From UBA4742 sp002403895 (GTDB lineage Bacteria > Actinomycetota > Acidimicrobiia > Acidimicrobiales > Acidimicrobilacustridaceae), in NCBI GenBank assembly GCA_036823295.1, contig DAISGD010000006.1, forward strand, positions 1-64,000: DNA of 64,000 bases. The letters run 5' to 3'. This document shows, piece after piece, positions 36,197-44,425 of the stretch. Position numbers and translations under genes: made by a program. The notes beneath the pieces are model-generated. The model did no database searches. It was not told the DNA's origin and was given only the letters and a program-made list of their open reading frames with translations. Positions within the stretch are counted from its first letter, which is position 1; the number at the start of each line of letters is the position of its first letter.

Positions 36197-36643
36197 TCAG
36201 CTGGCCACGACCTCGAGGGTGATCTGGAACTGCACGTCGTTATGGAGCTTGGCCGGAACGCTGTGCGTACCCACCGTCTTGATGTGCTCGTCCATGGAGA
36301 TGGAGCGTCGCTCGAGCGCCACACCGGTCTGGGCCAGGACGGCCTTGACCACGTCCGCCTCGCTCACCGAGCCGAAGAGCTTGCCTTCGCCGCTGGCTTT
36401 GGCCGCGATGGTGATCACGGCCGGCACCAGGGTCTTGGCGATCTCCTCAGCCGCGCCGCGATCGGCGGCGTCCTTGACGTCGCGCGAGCGACGCATGGCC
36501 TTGGCCTGGTCCTCGCCACCCTTGGTCGCCTTGATGGCATAGCCCTTGGGCACGAGGAAATTGCGGCCGAAGCCATCGGCCACTTCGACGATGTCGCCTT
36601 TCTTGCCGACACCGCCCACGTCGGAACGCAGAAGTACCTTCAT
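36197..36643 (-). CDS. rplI: 50S ribosomal protein L9
   Basis: A 148-residue L9. The N-terminal domain MKVLLRSDVGGVGKKGDIVEVADGFGRNFLVPKGYA is highly conserved, then the long helix and a C-terminal domain ending FQITLEVVAS. It binds 23S rRNA at the base of the L1 stalk. The start codon follows directly after the rpsR stop region. It is the last gene of the operon before a strong hairpin. Confidence 0.95.
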   Translation of the reverse strand: MKVLLRSDVGGVGKKGDIVEVADGFGRNFLVPKGYAIKATKGGEDQAKAMRRSRDVKDAADRGAAEEIAKTLVPAVITIAAKASGEGKLFGSVSEADVVKAVLAQTGVALERRSISMDEHIKTVGTHSVPAKLHNDVQFQITLEVVAS

Positions 36644-37141
36644 CTATTCGTCACCCGCCTCGACAAGGACGTCTTCGATCACGATCTCCTCGACGACGAC
36701 ACCATTCTCGACCTGGTCGATCACGGTCAGTTCGAGGATCTCGTCACCGGCAGCCGGCGGCGGCGCATCGGGACGCGGCGGCGGCCCGTCAGCCCGACCG
36801 CGATCACCGCGATCGCCGCGATCGCCACGGTCACCGCGGTCGCCGCGGTCGCCACGATCACGGCCTCCGCCCCGCTGGGTGGTGACCCGATTGGCGTACG
36901 GCAGCAACGCCATCTCGCGCGCGTTCTTGATGGCGATGGCGATTTCCCTCTGCTGCTGCGAGTCGTTGCCCGTGACCCGGCGAGCCCGGATCTTGGCGCG
37001 GTCGGACATGAACCGACGCAGAAGGTTGACGTCCTTGTAATCGACGTAGTCGATCCGCTCGGCGTTGAGGACGCTCGTCTTCTTCTTGCTACGACGGGCG
37101 TTGTCCTTGTTCTTCCCCCGCTTGGGGGCGACCTTGGCCAT
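36644..37141 (-). CDS. rpsR: 30S ribosomal protein S18 with an unusual C-terminal extension
   Basis: Residues ~1-88 are a normal S18 (YVDYKDVNLLRRFMSDRAKIRARRVTG, IAIKNAREMALLPYA). The usual family length is ~75-90, but this protein continues to 165. Residues 94-116 hold seven DRG repeats, then a Pro-rich stretch and a strongly acidic, Val/Ile-rich tail (residues ~132-165). The reading frame is fully open and shares its start with the ssb stop (TGATG). If real, the tail would extend from the platform next to S6. The DRG tract is encoded by a 9-base-like GC repeat at 36794-36862. Confidence 0.9.
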   Translation of the reverse strand: MAKVAPKRGKNKDNARRSKKKTSVLNAERIDYVDYKDVNLLRRFMSDRAKIRARRVTGNDSQQQREIAIAIKNAREMALLPYANRVTTQRGGGRDRGDRGDRGDRGDRGDRGDRGRADGPPPRPDAPPPAAGDEILELTVIDQVENGVVVEEIVIEDVLVEAGDE

Positions 37142-37602
37142 CAGAAAGGCTCCTCATCATTGCTGTGGCCGGCGGGGGCTTCATTGGGCACGTTACGGGC
37201 CGCCGAAGCGCCCGCACCACCCTCGAAGTCGCCTCCGCGGCGCTCGTTCTTCGTCACGCCGGCGGTGGCATACCGCAGGCTGGGACCGACCTCGTCGGCC
37301 ACGATCTCGACCTTCGACCGCTTCTCACCCTCGTTCGTCTCCCACGAGCGCTGCTCGAGGCGACCGGTCACGACGATCCGGGTGCCCTTCTGCACCGACT
37401 CGGCGACGTTTTCGGCCATCTGGGCCCAGCAGGTGACGTCGAAGAAGGAAACCTTCTCCTCCCACTCCTGGGTCTGGCGGTTCTGCCAGCGGCGGTTCAC
37501 GGCGAGGCCGAAGGTGGCCACCGCCTGCCCGCTCGGGGTGAAACGCAGTTCGGGGTCGCGGGTGCAGTTCCCGACCACCGTGATGTTGTTGTCGCTTGCC
37601 AT
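37141..37602 (-). CDS. ssb: single-stranded DNA-binding protein
   Basis: A 153-residue SSB: an OB fold (NNITVVGNCTRDPELRFTPSGQAVATFGLAVNRRW, VSFFDVTCWAQMAENVAESVQKGTRIVVTGRL) and a disordered tail closing NDEEPF, the acidic tip that binds SSB partners. It protects ssDNA at the replication fork. It is encoded between rpsF and rpsR as in most bacteria. Its stop overlaps the rpsR start by one base. Confidence 0.95.
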   Translation of the reverse strand: MASDNNITVVGNCTRDPELRFTPSGQAVATFGLAVNRRWQNRQTQEWEEKVSFFDVTCWAQMAENVAESVQKGTRIVVTGRLEQRSWETNEGEKRSKVEIVADEVGPSLRYATAGVTKNERRGGDFEGGAGASAARNVPNEAPAGHSNDEEPF

Positions 37603-37617
37603 CTCAAGGCTCCTTCG

Positions 37618-37959
37618 TTAGCCGGCGTCGGCCGGAGCGGGTGCCTCGATGAGGCCGCGTCGGGCGGCCTCGCTGTCGGGCAACCGCATCAACTTGTGGC
37701 GGACGACCTCGTCCGCGAGACGGAGGGAGCGCTCTACATCTTCGAGGCTGCGGGCCTCGGTGATGATCTCGAGCACGACATAGATGCCCTCGAACTTGTG
37801 GTTGATCTCGTACGCAAAGCGACGACGACCCCACATGTCGGTCTTGGCGACCGATCCACTGCCGGCTTCGACCAGTTGGCCGAGCCGCTTCAAGGCGTCC
37901 TGGACGCCAGCGTCTTCGACGTCCGCGTCGAAGATGATCATGAGTTCATACGCTCGCAT
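37618..37959 (-). CDS. rpsF: 30S ribosomal protein S6
   Basis: A 113-residue S6 starting MRAYELMIIFDADVEDAGVQDAL, with the WGRRRFAYEINHKFEGIYVVLEI strand pattern and VRHKLMRLPDSE near the end. It binds S18 on the 30S platform. The start at 37959 has GGGAGGTG nine bases upstream. It is the first gene of the rpsF-ssb-rpsR-rplI operon. Confidence 0.95.
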   Translation of the reverse strand: MRAYELMIIFDADVEDAGVQDALKRLGQLVEAGSGSVAKTDMWGRRRFAYEINHKFEGIYVVLEIITEARSLEDVERSLRLADEVVRHKLMRLPDSEAARRGLIEAPAPADAG

Positions 37960-38115
37960 GGAGCGCATCACCTCCCTCTGGACCCGGTGAAACCGGGGCC
38001 CCGACGGTCGGGGCAGGGTGTCAGTTGACCGCCCCAGCGTAGTAGAAGTCACGTGCGCATCCCTCATCGCCCCAGTATGCAAACCCGGTGTGACAGGAAC
38101 TGGACGGAGGCAAGG

Positions 38116-38655
38116 TCAGTCCTTGGCGGCCGTGCAGCTTGCTCCGGCCTGGTGCTCGATGCGGGCACCGACACCGAGTCCCAGGCTGGACAGCCGGCCC
38201 TGGGGGACCTCGATGGCCAGCCGGTAGGCCTCCGGGGGCCTGGTGAGGGGACACGGGTCGGTGCCAGCCGGGCAGGGGTCCATGTCGGCCGTGAACGTCA
38301 CCGTTCCCTGCTGGTCGGCAAAGGCGATGGACAGGGGAATCAGCGTGTCCTTCATCCAAAACCCGGTCGTGGTGTCGTCGTCGAACACGAACAACATGCC
38401 GGCGATGCCGTCGAGCGACGGGTCGGTCACCCCCATGAGACCCTGGCCACGCAACCCATCACGATCGGCCAACAGCACGCACCGCTCGATGACGGTGCCG
38501 TCAGGATTGACGATGCGCACCTTCACGGCGGTGAACCCCGCGGGGGCCACCCCGCCGCGCGCCGGGATGGTCTGGGTCACACCCCGGGCACCAAGCCTCT
38601 CGTTCGAGCCGCATGCCGTGAACCCCAGCGCGGCGACGACCGCCACCAGCACCAC
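38116..38655 (-). CDS. DUF192 lipoprotein
   Basis: A 179-residue protein with a hydrophobic stretch and lipobox-like ALGFTAC near residue 15. It is followed by the DUF192 domain: DGLRGQGLMGVTDPSLDGIAGMLFVFDDD, GFWMKDTLIPLSIAF and GARIEHQAG. The family is exported and of unknown function. With the GTG start at 38655 there are no basic n-region residues. A CTG overlapping the panB stop would add RYRGWSRPQRRVH, a better signal start, so the true start may lie upstream. It lies 44 bases after panB on the same strand. Confidence 0.8.
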   Translation of the reverse strand: MVLVAVVAALGFTACGSNERLGARGVTQTIPARGGVAPAGFTAVKVRIVNPDGTVIERCVLLADRDGLRGQGLMGVTDPSLDGIAGMLFVFDDDTTTGFWMKDTLIPLSIAFADQQGTVTFTADMDPCPAGTDPCPLTRPPEAYRLAIEVPQGRLSSLGLGVGARIEHQAGASCTAAKD

Positions 38656-38699
38656 CAGATGAACGCGTCGCTGGGGTCGGGACCAGCCGCGGTATCGGC

Positions 38700-39569
38700 T
38701 CAGGCGCTGGCTGATGGGGCACCGCTCCCGTAGACGCTCAGCGCCTCGGCCACCTCGCTGGGCAGGTGGTAGCTCTCCTCATCGGCGGGGAACCGCCCGG
38801 AGCGGACGTCAGCGGCATAGGCCTCCAACGCCGACACGCCGATCTGCTTGAGGGAGGCGTAGCGACGCACGAACTTCGGGAGGATCCGGTCCTCGATGCC
38901 GAGCACGTCGTGGAAGACCAACACTTGGCCATCACAGTGAGGGCCGGCGCCGATGCCGATAGTGGGGACGTCGACCGCGTCGGTAACCATGCGGGCCACC
39001 TCGTCGGGCACGCCCTCGAGCACCAGACCGAAGCAGCCGGCGTGGGCCAGCGCCTTGGCGTCAGCCACCAATCGCAACGCCGCTTCCTGCTCCCGACCCT
39101 GCACCTTGAACCCGCCCATGGCGTGCACCGATTGGGGGGTGAGCCCCAGATGGCCCATCACGGGGATCTCAGCATCGATGAGCGCCTCGATCATCGGCAG
39201 GCGCTTCCGCCCTCCTTCGAGCTTCACCGCCTGAGCCCCGGCCCGGATCAACACGGCCGCGTTGCGGACCGTGTCCTCGGTCGACAGGTGGTAGCTCATC
39301 CAGGGGAGATCGCCCACGACCAGAGCCCGCGGCTTGGCCCGGGCTACGGCCGCGGTGTGATGGGCCATGTCGTCGATGGTGACCTGGAGGGTGTCGTCGT
39401 AGCCGAGGACGACCATGGCGAGGGAATCCCCCACCAGGATCACGTCCACACCTGCCTCGTCGGCCATGCGCGCCCCGGGAGCGTCATAGGCCGTGACCAT
39501 CACGAGCGGTTCGGATCCGGTGCGGACCTTGACGGCCCGGACCGATGGCGCGGTGACGTTGTCGCCCAT
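38700..39569 (-). CDS. panB: 3-methyl-2-oxobutanoate hydroxymethyltransferase
   Basis: A 289-residue PanB. This enzyme transfers a hydroxymethyl group from methylene-THF to alpha-ketoisovalerate in pantothenate/CoA synthesis. Conserved blocks: VMVTAYDAPGARMADEAGVDVILVGDSL, the metal/active-site region VVGDLPWMSYH, QAVKLEGGRK, GHLGLTPQSVHAMGGFKVQG and IPTIGIGAG-like VPTIGIGAGPHCDGQVLVFHD. The ATG at 39569 has GGAGG upstream. The longer frame to 39824 is rejected. The DUF192 gene follows it. Confidence 0.94.
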   Translation of the reverse strand: MGDNVTAPSVRAVKVRTGSEPLVMVTAYDAPGARMADEAGVDVILVGDSLAMVVLGYDDTLQVTIDDMAHHTAAVARAKPRALVVGDLPWMSYHLSTEDTVRNAAVLIRAGAQAVKLEGGRKRLPMIEALIDAEIPVMGHLGLTPQSVHAMGGFKVQGREQEAALRLVADAKALAHAGCFGLVLEGVPDEVARMVTDAVDVPTIGIGAGPHCDGQVLVFHDVLGIEDRILPKFVRRYASLKQIGVSALEAYAADVRSGRFPADEESYHLPSEVAEALSVYGSGAPSASA

Positions 39570-39668
39570 TGCTGAGCCTCCTTGCTCCGTCCAGCGCCCC
39601 ATGGCTGCCGGCGGTACGCAAAGCATAGGCACAGCGTCGAACCAACAACCACCTCTAGAGTTCCCCCC

Positions 39669-39845
39669 GTGACCGGGACGTGTGGGAGCTGCGGACGAGA
39701 CGACGAGGACGTCGTCCTCGTCCGGCGCCTCTACGTCACGCCTGAGGCATGGGACACGCCCGGGAAGGTGGAGCAAGGCGACGAGGAACGTTGGTGCTTC
39801 GTGTGCCGCACCCACTACCCCCACGAGGAGCTGGGCCAGGCCTGA
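39669..39845 (+). CDS. small zinc-ribbon protein
   Basis: A 58-residue protein with two CxxC pairs (CGSCGRDDEDV and CFVCRTHYP), the pattern of a zinc ribbon. It has the additional conserved-looking middle VRRLYVTPEAWDTPGKV. The GTG at 39669 is in a C-rich leader without a clear ribosome site. It is divergent from panB and convergent with the PBP gene. Function unknown; such small proteins are widespread in actinobacteria. Confidence 0.65.
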   Translation: MTGTCGSCGRDDEDVVLVRRLYVTPEAWDTPGKVEQGDEERWCFVCRTHYPHEELGQA

Positions 39846-39854
39846 CCCCGCGAA

Positions 39855-42101
39855 TCAGGGCGGTTTGGGACCCACCGGGACGGTCGTGGTCGTCGTCGTG
39901 GTCGTCGGCTTGGTGGTGGTCGTCGTCTCCGGGGCCGTCGATGGCGTGGTGGTCGAGCTGGGAGCGGTGATCGACGGGGTCGTCGACGATCGCGGCGAGG
40001 TGCCCGTGACTCCGGTCCCCGCCGTCACCCCGGCGGTCACGTTCTTGGGACGGTTGAACGGGCAGCTGTCCAAGTCCTTGGTGGCCTTGGCCATGAACTT
40101 GCCCCAGATCGGCGCGGCGAACGTGGCACCGAAGACCTTGCGGTTGTGGACGCTGGTCATGGCCTTCACCGGTTTTGCCGCTTGGCCGGGAGCGGCCGGC
40201 TCACCCGGGTAACCCATCCACACCGCGGTCGTCAGTTGGCACGTGTAGCCCACGAACCAGGCGTCCTTGAAGTCCTCGGTCGTCCCCGTCTTGCCCGCCG
40301 CCGGTTTGTCGAAGTTGGCCGATGTCCCTGTCCCCCCCAGGATGACCTGGCTGAGCGCCCAGCTGACCTGGTCGGTGATGTCCTGGGACACGACCCGGGT
40401 CCGCTTGCTCGGCGCCTCGTAGAGCACCCGGCCCGAGGCATCGGTCACCCGGGTGACGATCGTGGGCGTGACGTGCTCCCCGTTGTCCATCAGCGTCGAG
40501 TACCCGCTGGCCATGTCCAGCGGGGAGACCGGGCTGGTCCCGAGCACCAACGAGGCATTGGGCTCCAGCTGGCTGACGACGCCCATGCGGTTGGCCGTGG
40601 CCACCAGGTTCTGCGGGTTGATGTCCTCCACCAGTTGGGCGAAGTAGGTGTTCACCGAGTCCTGGGTGGCTGTCACCATGTTGATGGAGCCATAGCTCTG
40701 GTTGTCGTCGTTCGACGGCTTCCAGTCGTGGCCGGCATCGGCGTTGGGGATGGTGATCCTGGCCGGGGAGTTGTAGATCTTGCCGAGGCCCAGCCCTTGT
40801 TTGAGGGCCTCGGTCACGGCGAAGGCTTTGAACGTCGAACCGGCCTGGCGACCACCGCCCCCACCGTCAGCGCCCACCGCCAGGTTGACCTGGGACTTGG
40901 CGTAGTCCAGCCCCCCCAACATCGTCTTGATGTGGCCCTGGGGGTCGACGGCCACGATGGCGGCGGACGGGTCGTTGGGCTGGTTGAGGGTGGAGGTGAC
41001 GGCGTCGACGGCGTTCTGCTGCAGGTCGTAGTTGATCGAGGTGTAGATGCGCAGCCCCCCACCCTGCAGCTCGGCGTCGGTGAACTGGTCGGCAAGCGAG
41101 TGTTGGACGTAGTCGACGATGTAGCCGGTGCCGAGCTCGGGGTGGGCCAGCCGTCCGGTCGTCGACTGCTGGCGAGGGAGCACATCGTCGAAGCCCGACT
41201 TGGCCACATAGTCGTGCTGTTCCTGGGTGATGTATTTCTCTTCGAGCATGGCATCGAGGACGGACAGCCGGCGGCGGGTGGCGGTCTCGAGGCTGGTGGC
41301 GGCCGTGGGGTCGGAGGCGCCGCGGTTGGGGTCGGCGGTCTCGGGCGAGCGGATCAGCCCGGCCAGGAATGCGGCCTGACCGAGGTTGAGGTCCTCGACG
41401 TTCTGGCCGAAGTAGGTCCGCGAGGCCACCTGAACGCCGTACGCGCCCCGGCCGAAGTAGATGGTGTTGAGGTAGCGGGTGAGGATCTCAGACTTGGGCA
41501 GCTCCCGCTCCAGCTTCACCGCCAGCACCGCCTCCTTGATCTTGCGGGTGACGGTCCGCTCGTCGCTGAGGTAGGTGTTCTTGACGTATTGCTGGGTGAT
41601 GGTCGAACCGCCCTGTTGGACGCCGGAGCTTCGCAGGTCGGCCCACAGCGCGCGGCCCACCCCCACCGGGTCGACGCCGCCGTGCTTGAAGAATCCACGG
41701 TCCTCGGCGCTCACCACCGCATCGACCAGGATCGCCGGGATCTGGTCCTGGGTGACCGTGACCCGGTCCACGCCTCCAGAGAGTTGGGCCATGGCGTTGT
41801 CGGCGTTGCATCCCGCCGTCACGTCGTCGGCACAGACGAACGTGGTCTGCAGCAGCGGCGGGTCCTGGTCGGGCAGTGGCACCTGGGTGAGCAGATAGCC
41901 GACCCCGGCGATGCCGAGCACGATCAGCAACCCAGCCGCGAAGAACACGCGCCGCCAACGCCACAGGAACCCCCGGCGAACGGGATCGGGGACTTGGGGA
42001 CCGGCTCTCTTGGCGCGGGACGCAGTCTTCTTCCCGGCCGCCTTCCCTTCGCTCTTGGCCGCGGCTTTCTTCGAGGGGGACCGGCCCCCGCTCGGGGTCA
42101 C
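39855..42101 (-). CDS. bifunctional class A penicillin-binding protein
   Basis: A 748-residue PBP1-type protein that polymerises and cross-links peptidoglycan. It has a Lys/Ala-rich cytoplasmic start (KKAAAKSEGKAAGKKTA), one membrane helix (residues ~55-75), then a glycosyltransferase-51 domain with VSAEDRGFFKHGGVDP and GGSTITQQYVKN. The transpeptidase domain has S-x-x-K in AGSTFKAFA, SxN, and KTGTTEDFKDAWF. A long Thr/Pro tail closes the protein. GTG start. In M. tuberculosis the matching gene ponA1 also sits next to a DUF5318 gene. Confidence 0.93.
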   Translation of the reverse strand: MTPSGGRSPSKKAAAKSEGKAAGKKTASRAKRAGPQVPDPVRRGFLWRWRRVFFAAGLLIVLGIAGVGYLLTQVPLPDQDPPLLQTTFVCADDVTAGCNADNAMAQLSGGVDRVTVTQDQIPAILVDAVVSAEDRGFFKHGGVDPVGVGRALWADLRSSGVQQGGSTITQQYVKNTYLSDERTVTRKIKEAVLAVKLERELPKSEILTRYLNTIYFGRGAYGVQVASRTYFGQNVEDLNLGQAAFLAGLIRSPETADPNRGASDPTAATSLETATRRRLSVLDAMLEEKYITQEQHDYVAKSGFDDVLPRQQSTTGRLAHPELGTGYIVDYVQHSLADQFTDAELQGGGLRIYTSINYDLQQNAVDAVTSTLNQPNDPSAAIVAVDPQGHIKTMLGGLDYAKSQVNLAVGADGGGGGRQAGSTFKAFAVTEALKQGLGLGKIYNSPARITIPNADAGHDWKPSNDDNQSYGSINMVTATQDSVNTYFAQLVEDINPQNLVATANRMGVVSQLEPNASLVLGTSPVSPLDMASGYSTLMDNGEHVTPTIVTRVTDASGRVLYEAPSKRTRVVSQDITDQVSWALSQVILGGTGTSANFDKPAAGKTGTTEDFKDAWFVGYTCQLTTAVWMGYPGEPAAPGQAAKPVKAMTSVHNRKVFGATFAAPIWGKFMAKATKDLDSCPFNRPKNVTAGVTAGTGVTGTSPRSSTTPSITAPSSTTTPSTAPETTTTTKPTTTTTTTTVPVGPKPP

Positions 42102-42117
42102 GCGAGCGACCGCCCGC

Positions 42118-42522
42118 TCAGGCCGAGCGGGCGGGGTTCAACAGGAAGGTTCGGGCGAGATGGTTCCAGGAGCACGAGGGGCACACTTCGACGACGTAGC
42201 AGGCGAACTCACCCGACCGCTTGGCCAGTGCCCGCAGTTCGGACTTCGACGTGATGCACCGGCCGTGAGCCGGCAACCGAGGCCCGAACACGTACGAGAC
42301 AAGCACAACATGGTCGTCTTCGCAGATCGGGCACACCATTGAGGTCGCTTCACTGCACTGCTGCGCTGCCCGACGAAGCTCAGGGTGGGCGTCGCACACG
42401 TCGTGCTGGGCCAGCCGACCCTTTTTGAACTCCGAGATGAGCGCCCGGCGCGCCAAGCGGTAGTCGATCTCCCCGGGTGTGCCTGATTCGGCACCCCGGA
42501 TGGCTCCGGGTCGGAACGTCAC
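42118..42522 (-). CDS. DUF5318 family protein
   Basis: A 134-residue actinobacterial protein. It has a CxxC pair in MVCPICEDDHVVLVSYVFG, another in EVCPSCSWNHLARTFLL, and the conserved opening EIDYRLARRALISEFKKGRL, consistent with DUF5318 and a zinc-binding site. Its function is unknown. It lies 17 bases upstream of the PBP gene on the same strand and is probably co-transcribed. GTG start. Confidence 0.85.
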   Translation of the reverse strand: MTFRPGAIRGAESGTPGEIDYRLARRALISEFKKGRLAQHDVCDAHPELRRAAQQCSEATSMVCPICEDDHVVLVSYVFGPRLPAHGRCITSKSELRALAKRSGEFACYVVEVCPSCSWNHLARTFLLNPARSA

Positions 42523-42582
42523 CGGCGCAAGGCTAGTGACGCTGAGCGTCTCGCGCTCCGGCTGGCGGCTCCCTCTGGGACG

Positions 42583-42630
42583 AAATATCGCGGTCAGAGA
42601 GGTTGTTTCGATATATCACTTCGATATATA
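42583..42630 (+). promoter_or_regulatory. putative PadR operator/promoter region
   Basis: AT-rich repeats in GC-rich DNA: TTCGATATAT at 42607-42616 and TTCGATATATA at 42620-42630 are direct copies 13 bases apart; AAATATCG at 42583-42590 is an inverted partial copy. They lie just upstream of the PadR start at 42642, as expected for an autoregulated PadR gene. Confidence 0.65.
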
Positions 42631-42641
42631 GTCCCCATCAC

Positions 42642-43271
42642 ATGATCGATCTCGCCATCCTCGGCCTCCTCGATGAGCAGGACCTCCACGGCTATGAGCT
42701 GAAGAAGCGGCTCGCCGCGCTGGTCGGCTCGCGCTCGGGCGTCTCGTTCGGGTCCCTGTACCCGGCCCTCGCCCGCCTCGAGAAGGCCGGCGCGGTCAAG
42801 GCGGTCGAGGCTCACACCGTCGACGACGCCGCCATCCCCATGACTGGCGCCTTGAGCGGCGAGCTCGCGGCCTTCCGGGCTCGGCTCGGTCGGCCGGTGA
42901 AGAGCCGTCGCACCAAGAAGGTGTACGGCATCACCGAGATGGGCCGACAGCGGCTACGCGAACTCCTTCTCGACGATCGCACCGATGACCGCACCTTCAT
43001 CGTGCAGGTCGCCTTCTGTCAGACACTCTCGAGCGATGAGCGCCTGGCCCTGTTCGAGCGGCGCAAGACCGAGCTCGCTCGACGCCTCGCGGAGCGGTCG
43101 CGGGCCACCGACGGTCGCACCGACACCTATCGCCGCTCGCTACGCGAGCACGACACCCAGACCCTCACCCACGACCTCACTTGGATCGACGAGCTCATCG
43201 CCACCACCGGGGGCGCGGCCGACGAACCGGGTGAGCCCCTACCCAACCTCACCGGAGGTACCACCCCATGA
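42642..43271 (+). CDS. PadR family transcriptional regulator
   Basis: A 209-residue regulator. The N-terminal winged helix is typical of PadR: MIDLAILGLLDEQDLHGYELKKRL, GSLYPALARLEKAGAV, KKVYGITEMGRQRLRELL. The C-terminal ~100 residues form a helical dimerisation/ligand domain (PadR group 2). The start at 42642 is used because the frame upstream runs through AT-rich operator repeats. Its stop overlaps the ino1 start (ATGA), which suggests it controls ino1 as well as itself. The same pair occurs in mycobacteria. Confidence 0.9.
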   Translation: MIDLAILGLLDEQDLHGYELKKRLAALVGSRSGVSFGSLYPALARLEKAGAVKAVEAHTVDDAAIPMTGALSGELAAFRARLGRPVKSRRTKKVYGITEMGRQRLRELLLDDRTDDRTFIVQVAFCQTLSSDERLALFERRKTELARRLAERSRATDGRTDTYRRSLREHDTQTLTHDLTWIDELIATTGGAADEPGEPLPNLTGGTTP

Positions 43272-44341
43272 GCAAGATCCGTTTGGCCATCGCCGGGGTC
43301 GGCAACTGCGCGAGTTCACTCGTCCAAGGCCTCGAGTACTACCGCAACGCCGAGGCTGGCGACGAGGTCCCTGGCCTCATGCACGTCGAGTTGGGCGGCT
43401 ACCACATCCGCGACATCGAGGTCGTGGCCGCGTTCGACGTCGACGCCGACAAGGTCGGGCTCGACGTGGGCAAGGCCATCTGGTCCGGGCAGAACAACAC
43501 CATCAAGTTCGCCAACGTCGGCGAGCTGGGTGTGCAGATCCTGCGGGGCCCGACCCTCGACGGCTTCGGAAAGTACTACCGGGAGACCTGCGAAGAATCG
43601 CCGGCCCCGGCCATCGACGTCACCCAGGCCCTGCGGGACGCGGACGCCGACGTGCTGGTCTCGTACCTGCCGGTGGGTTCCGAGCAGGCCCAGAAGTACT
43701 ACGCCCAGGCGTGCATCGACGCCGGTGTCGGCTTCGTCAACGCCATCCCGGTCTTCATCGCCAGCGACCCGGAGTGGGCCGCCAAGTTCGAGGCCGCCGG
43801 CGTGCCCATCGTGGGCGACGACATCAAGAGCCAGGTGGGCGCGACCATCGTCCATCGCATTCTGGCCCGCCTCTTCGAGGACCGGGGCATGGTGCTCGAC
43901 CGCACCTACCAGCTGAACGTGGGCGGCAACATGGACTTCAAGAACATGCTCGAGCGCGAGCGCCTCGAGTCGAAGAAGATCTCCAAGACCCAGGCCGTGA
44001 CCAGCCAGATCGAGCACGGCATCGACGCCCGCGACGTCCACATCGGCCCGTCCGACCACGTCGCCTGGCTGGACGATCGCAAATGGGCCTACATCCGCCT
44101 CGAAGGCCGCAACTTCGGCGACGTCCCATTGAACATCGAGATGAAGCTCGAGGTGTGGGACTCGCCCAATTCGGCTGGGGTCATCATCGACGCCCTGCGC
44201 TGCTGCAAGGTGGCCAAAGACCGCGGCATCGGCGGCCCCCTGCTCGGCCCGTCGGCCTACTTCATGAAGAGCCCGCCGGTGCAATACCACGACGACGTCG
44301 CTCACAAGATGGTCGAGGACTTCGCCAAGGGCGACGCCTGA
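43268..44341 (+). CDS. ino1: inositol-3-phosphate synthase
   Basis: A 357-residue actinobacterial-type Ino1, which converts glucose-6-phosphate to inositol-1-phosphate with NAD+, the first step to phosphatidylinositol and mycothiol. Motifs: the NAD-binding start LAIAGVGNCASSLVQGLEYY, SGQNNTIKFANV, VSYLPVGSEQAQKYYAQ, NVGGNMDFKNML and LRCCKVAKDRGIGG. It overlaps PadR by four bases. A methyltransferase gene follows ~85 bases downstream. Confidence 0.95.
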   Translation: MSKIRLAIAGVGNCASSLVQGLEYYRNAEAGDEVPGLMHVELGGYHIRDIEVVAAFDVDADKVGLDVGKAIWSGQNNTIKFANVGELGVQILRGPTLDGFGKYYRETCEESPAPAIDVTQALRDADADVLVSYLPVGSEQAQKYYAQACIDAGVGFVNAIPVFIASDPEWAAKFEAAGVPIVGDDIKSQVGATIVHRILARLFEDRGMVLDRTYQLNVGGNMDFKNMLERERLESKKISKTQAVTSQIEHGIDARDVHIGPSDHVAWLDDRKWAYIRLEGRNFGDVPLNIEMKLEVWDSPNSAGVIIDALRCCKVAKDRGIGGPLLGPSAYFMKSPPVQYHDDVAHKMVEDFAKGDA

Positions 44342-44425
44342 TCTGTATTCCCCCGGGCGAGATCGTGCCGCCGACCACCGCTAGCCATCACGCGCCGATC
44401 AGCCGCTCCGCGAGAGACTTGGACC

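Noticed and set aside
36794..36862. Short GC repeats that look like a CRISPR-like or satellite array
   Set aside because: The period is nine bases and the tract encodes the DRG repeats of S18 in frame; there are no spacers.
40146..42254. 702-residue forward frame over the penicillin-binding protein gene
   Set aside because: Shadow of the PBP gene, whose transglycosylase and transpeptidase motifs are in the reverse frame.
42540..42641. Longer PadR start at 42603
   Set aside because: The extra residues are encoded by the AT-rich operator repeats and carry no family homology; MIDLAILGLL is the conserved PadR beginning.
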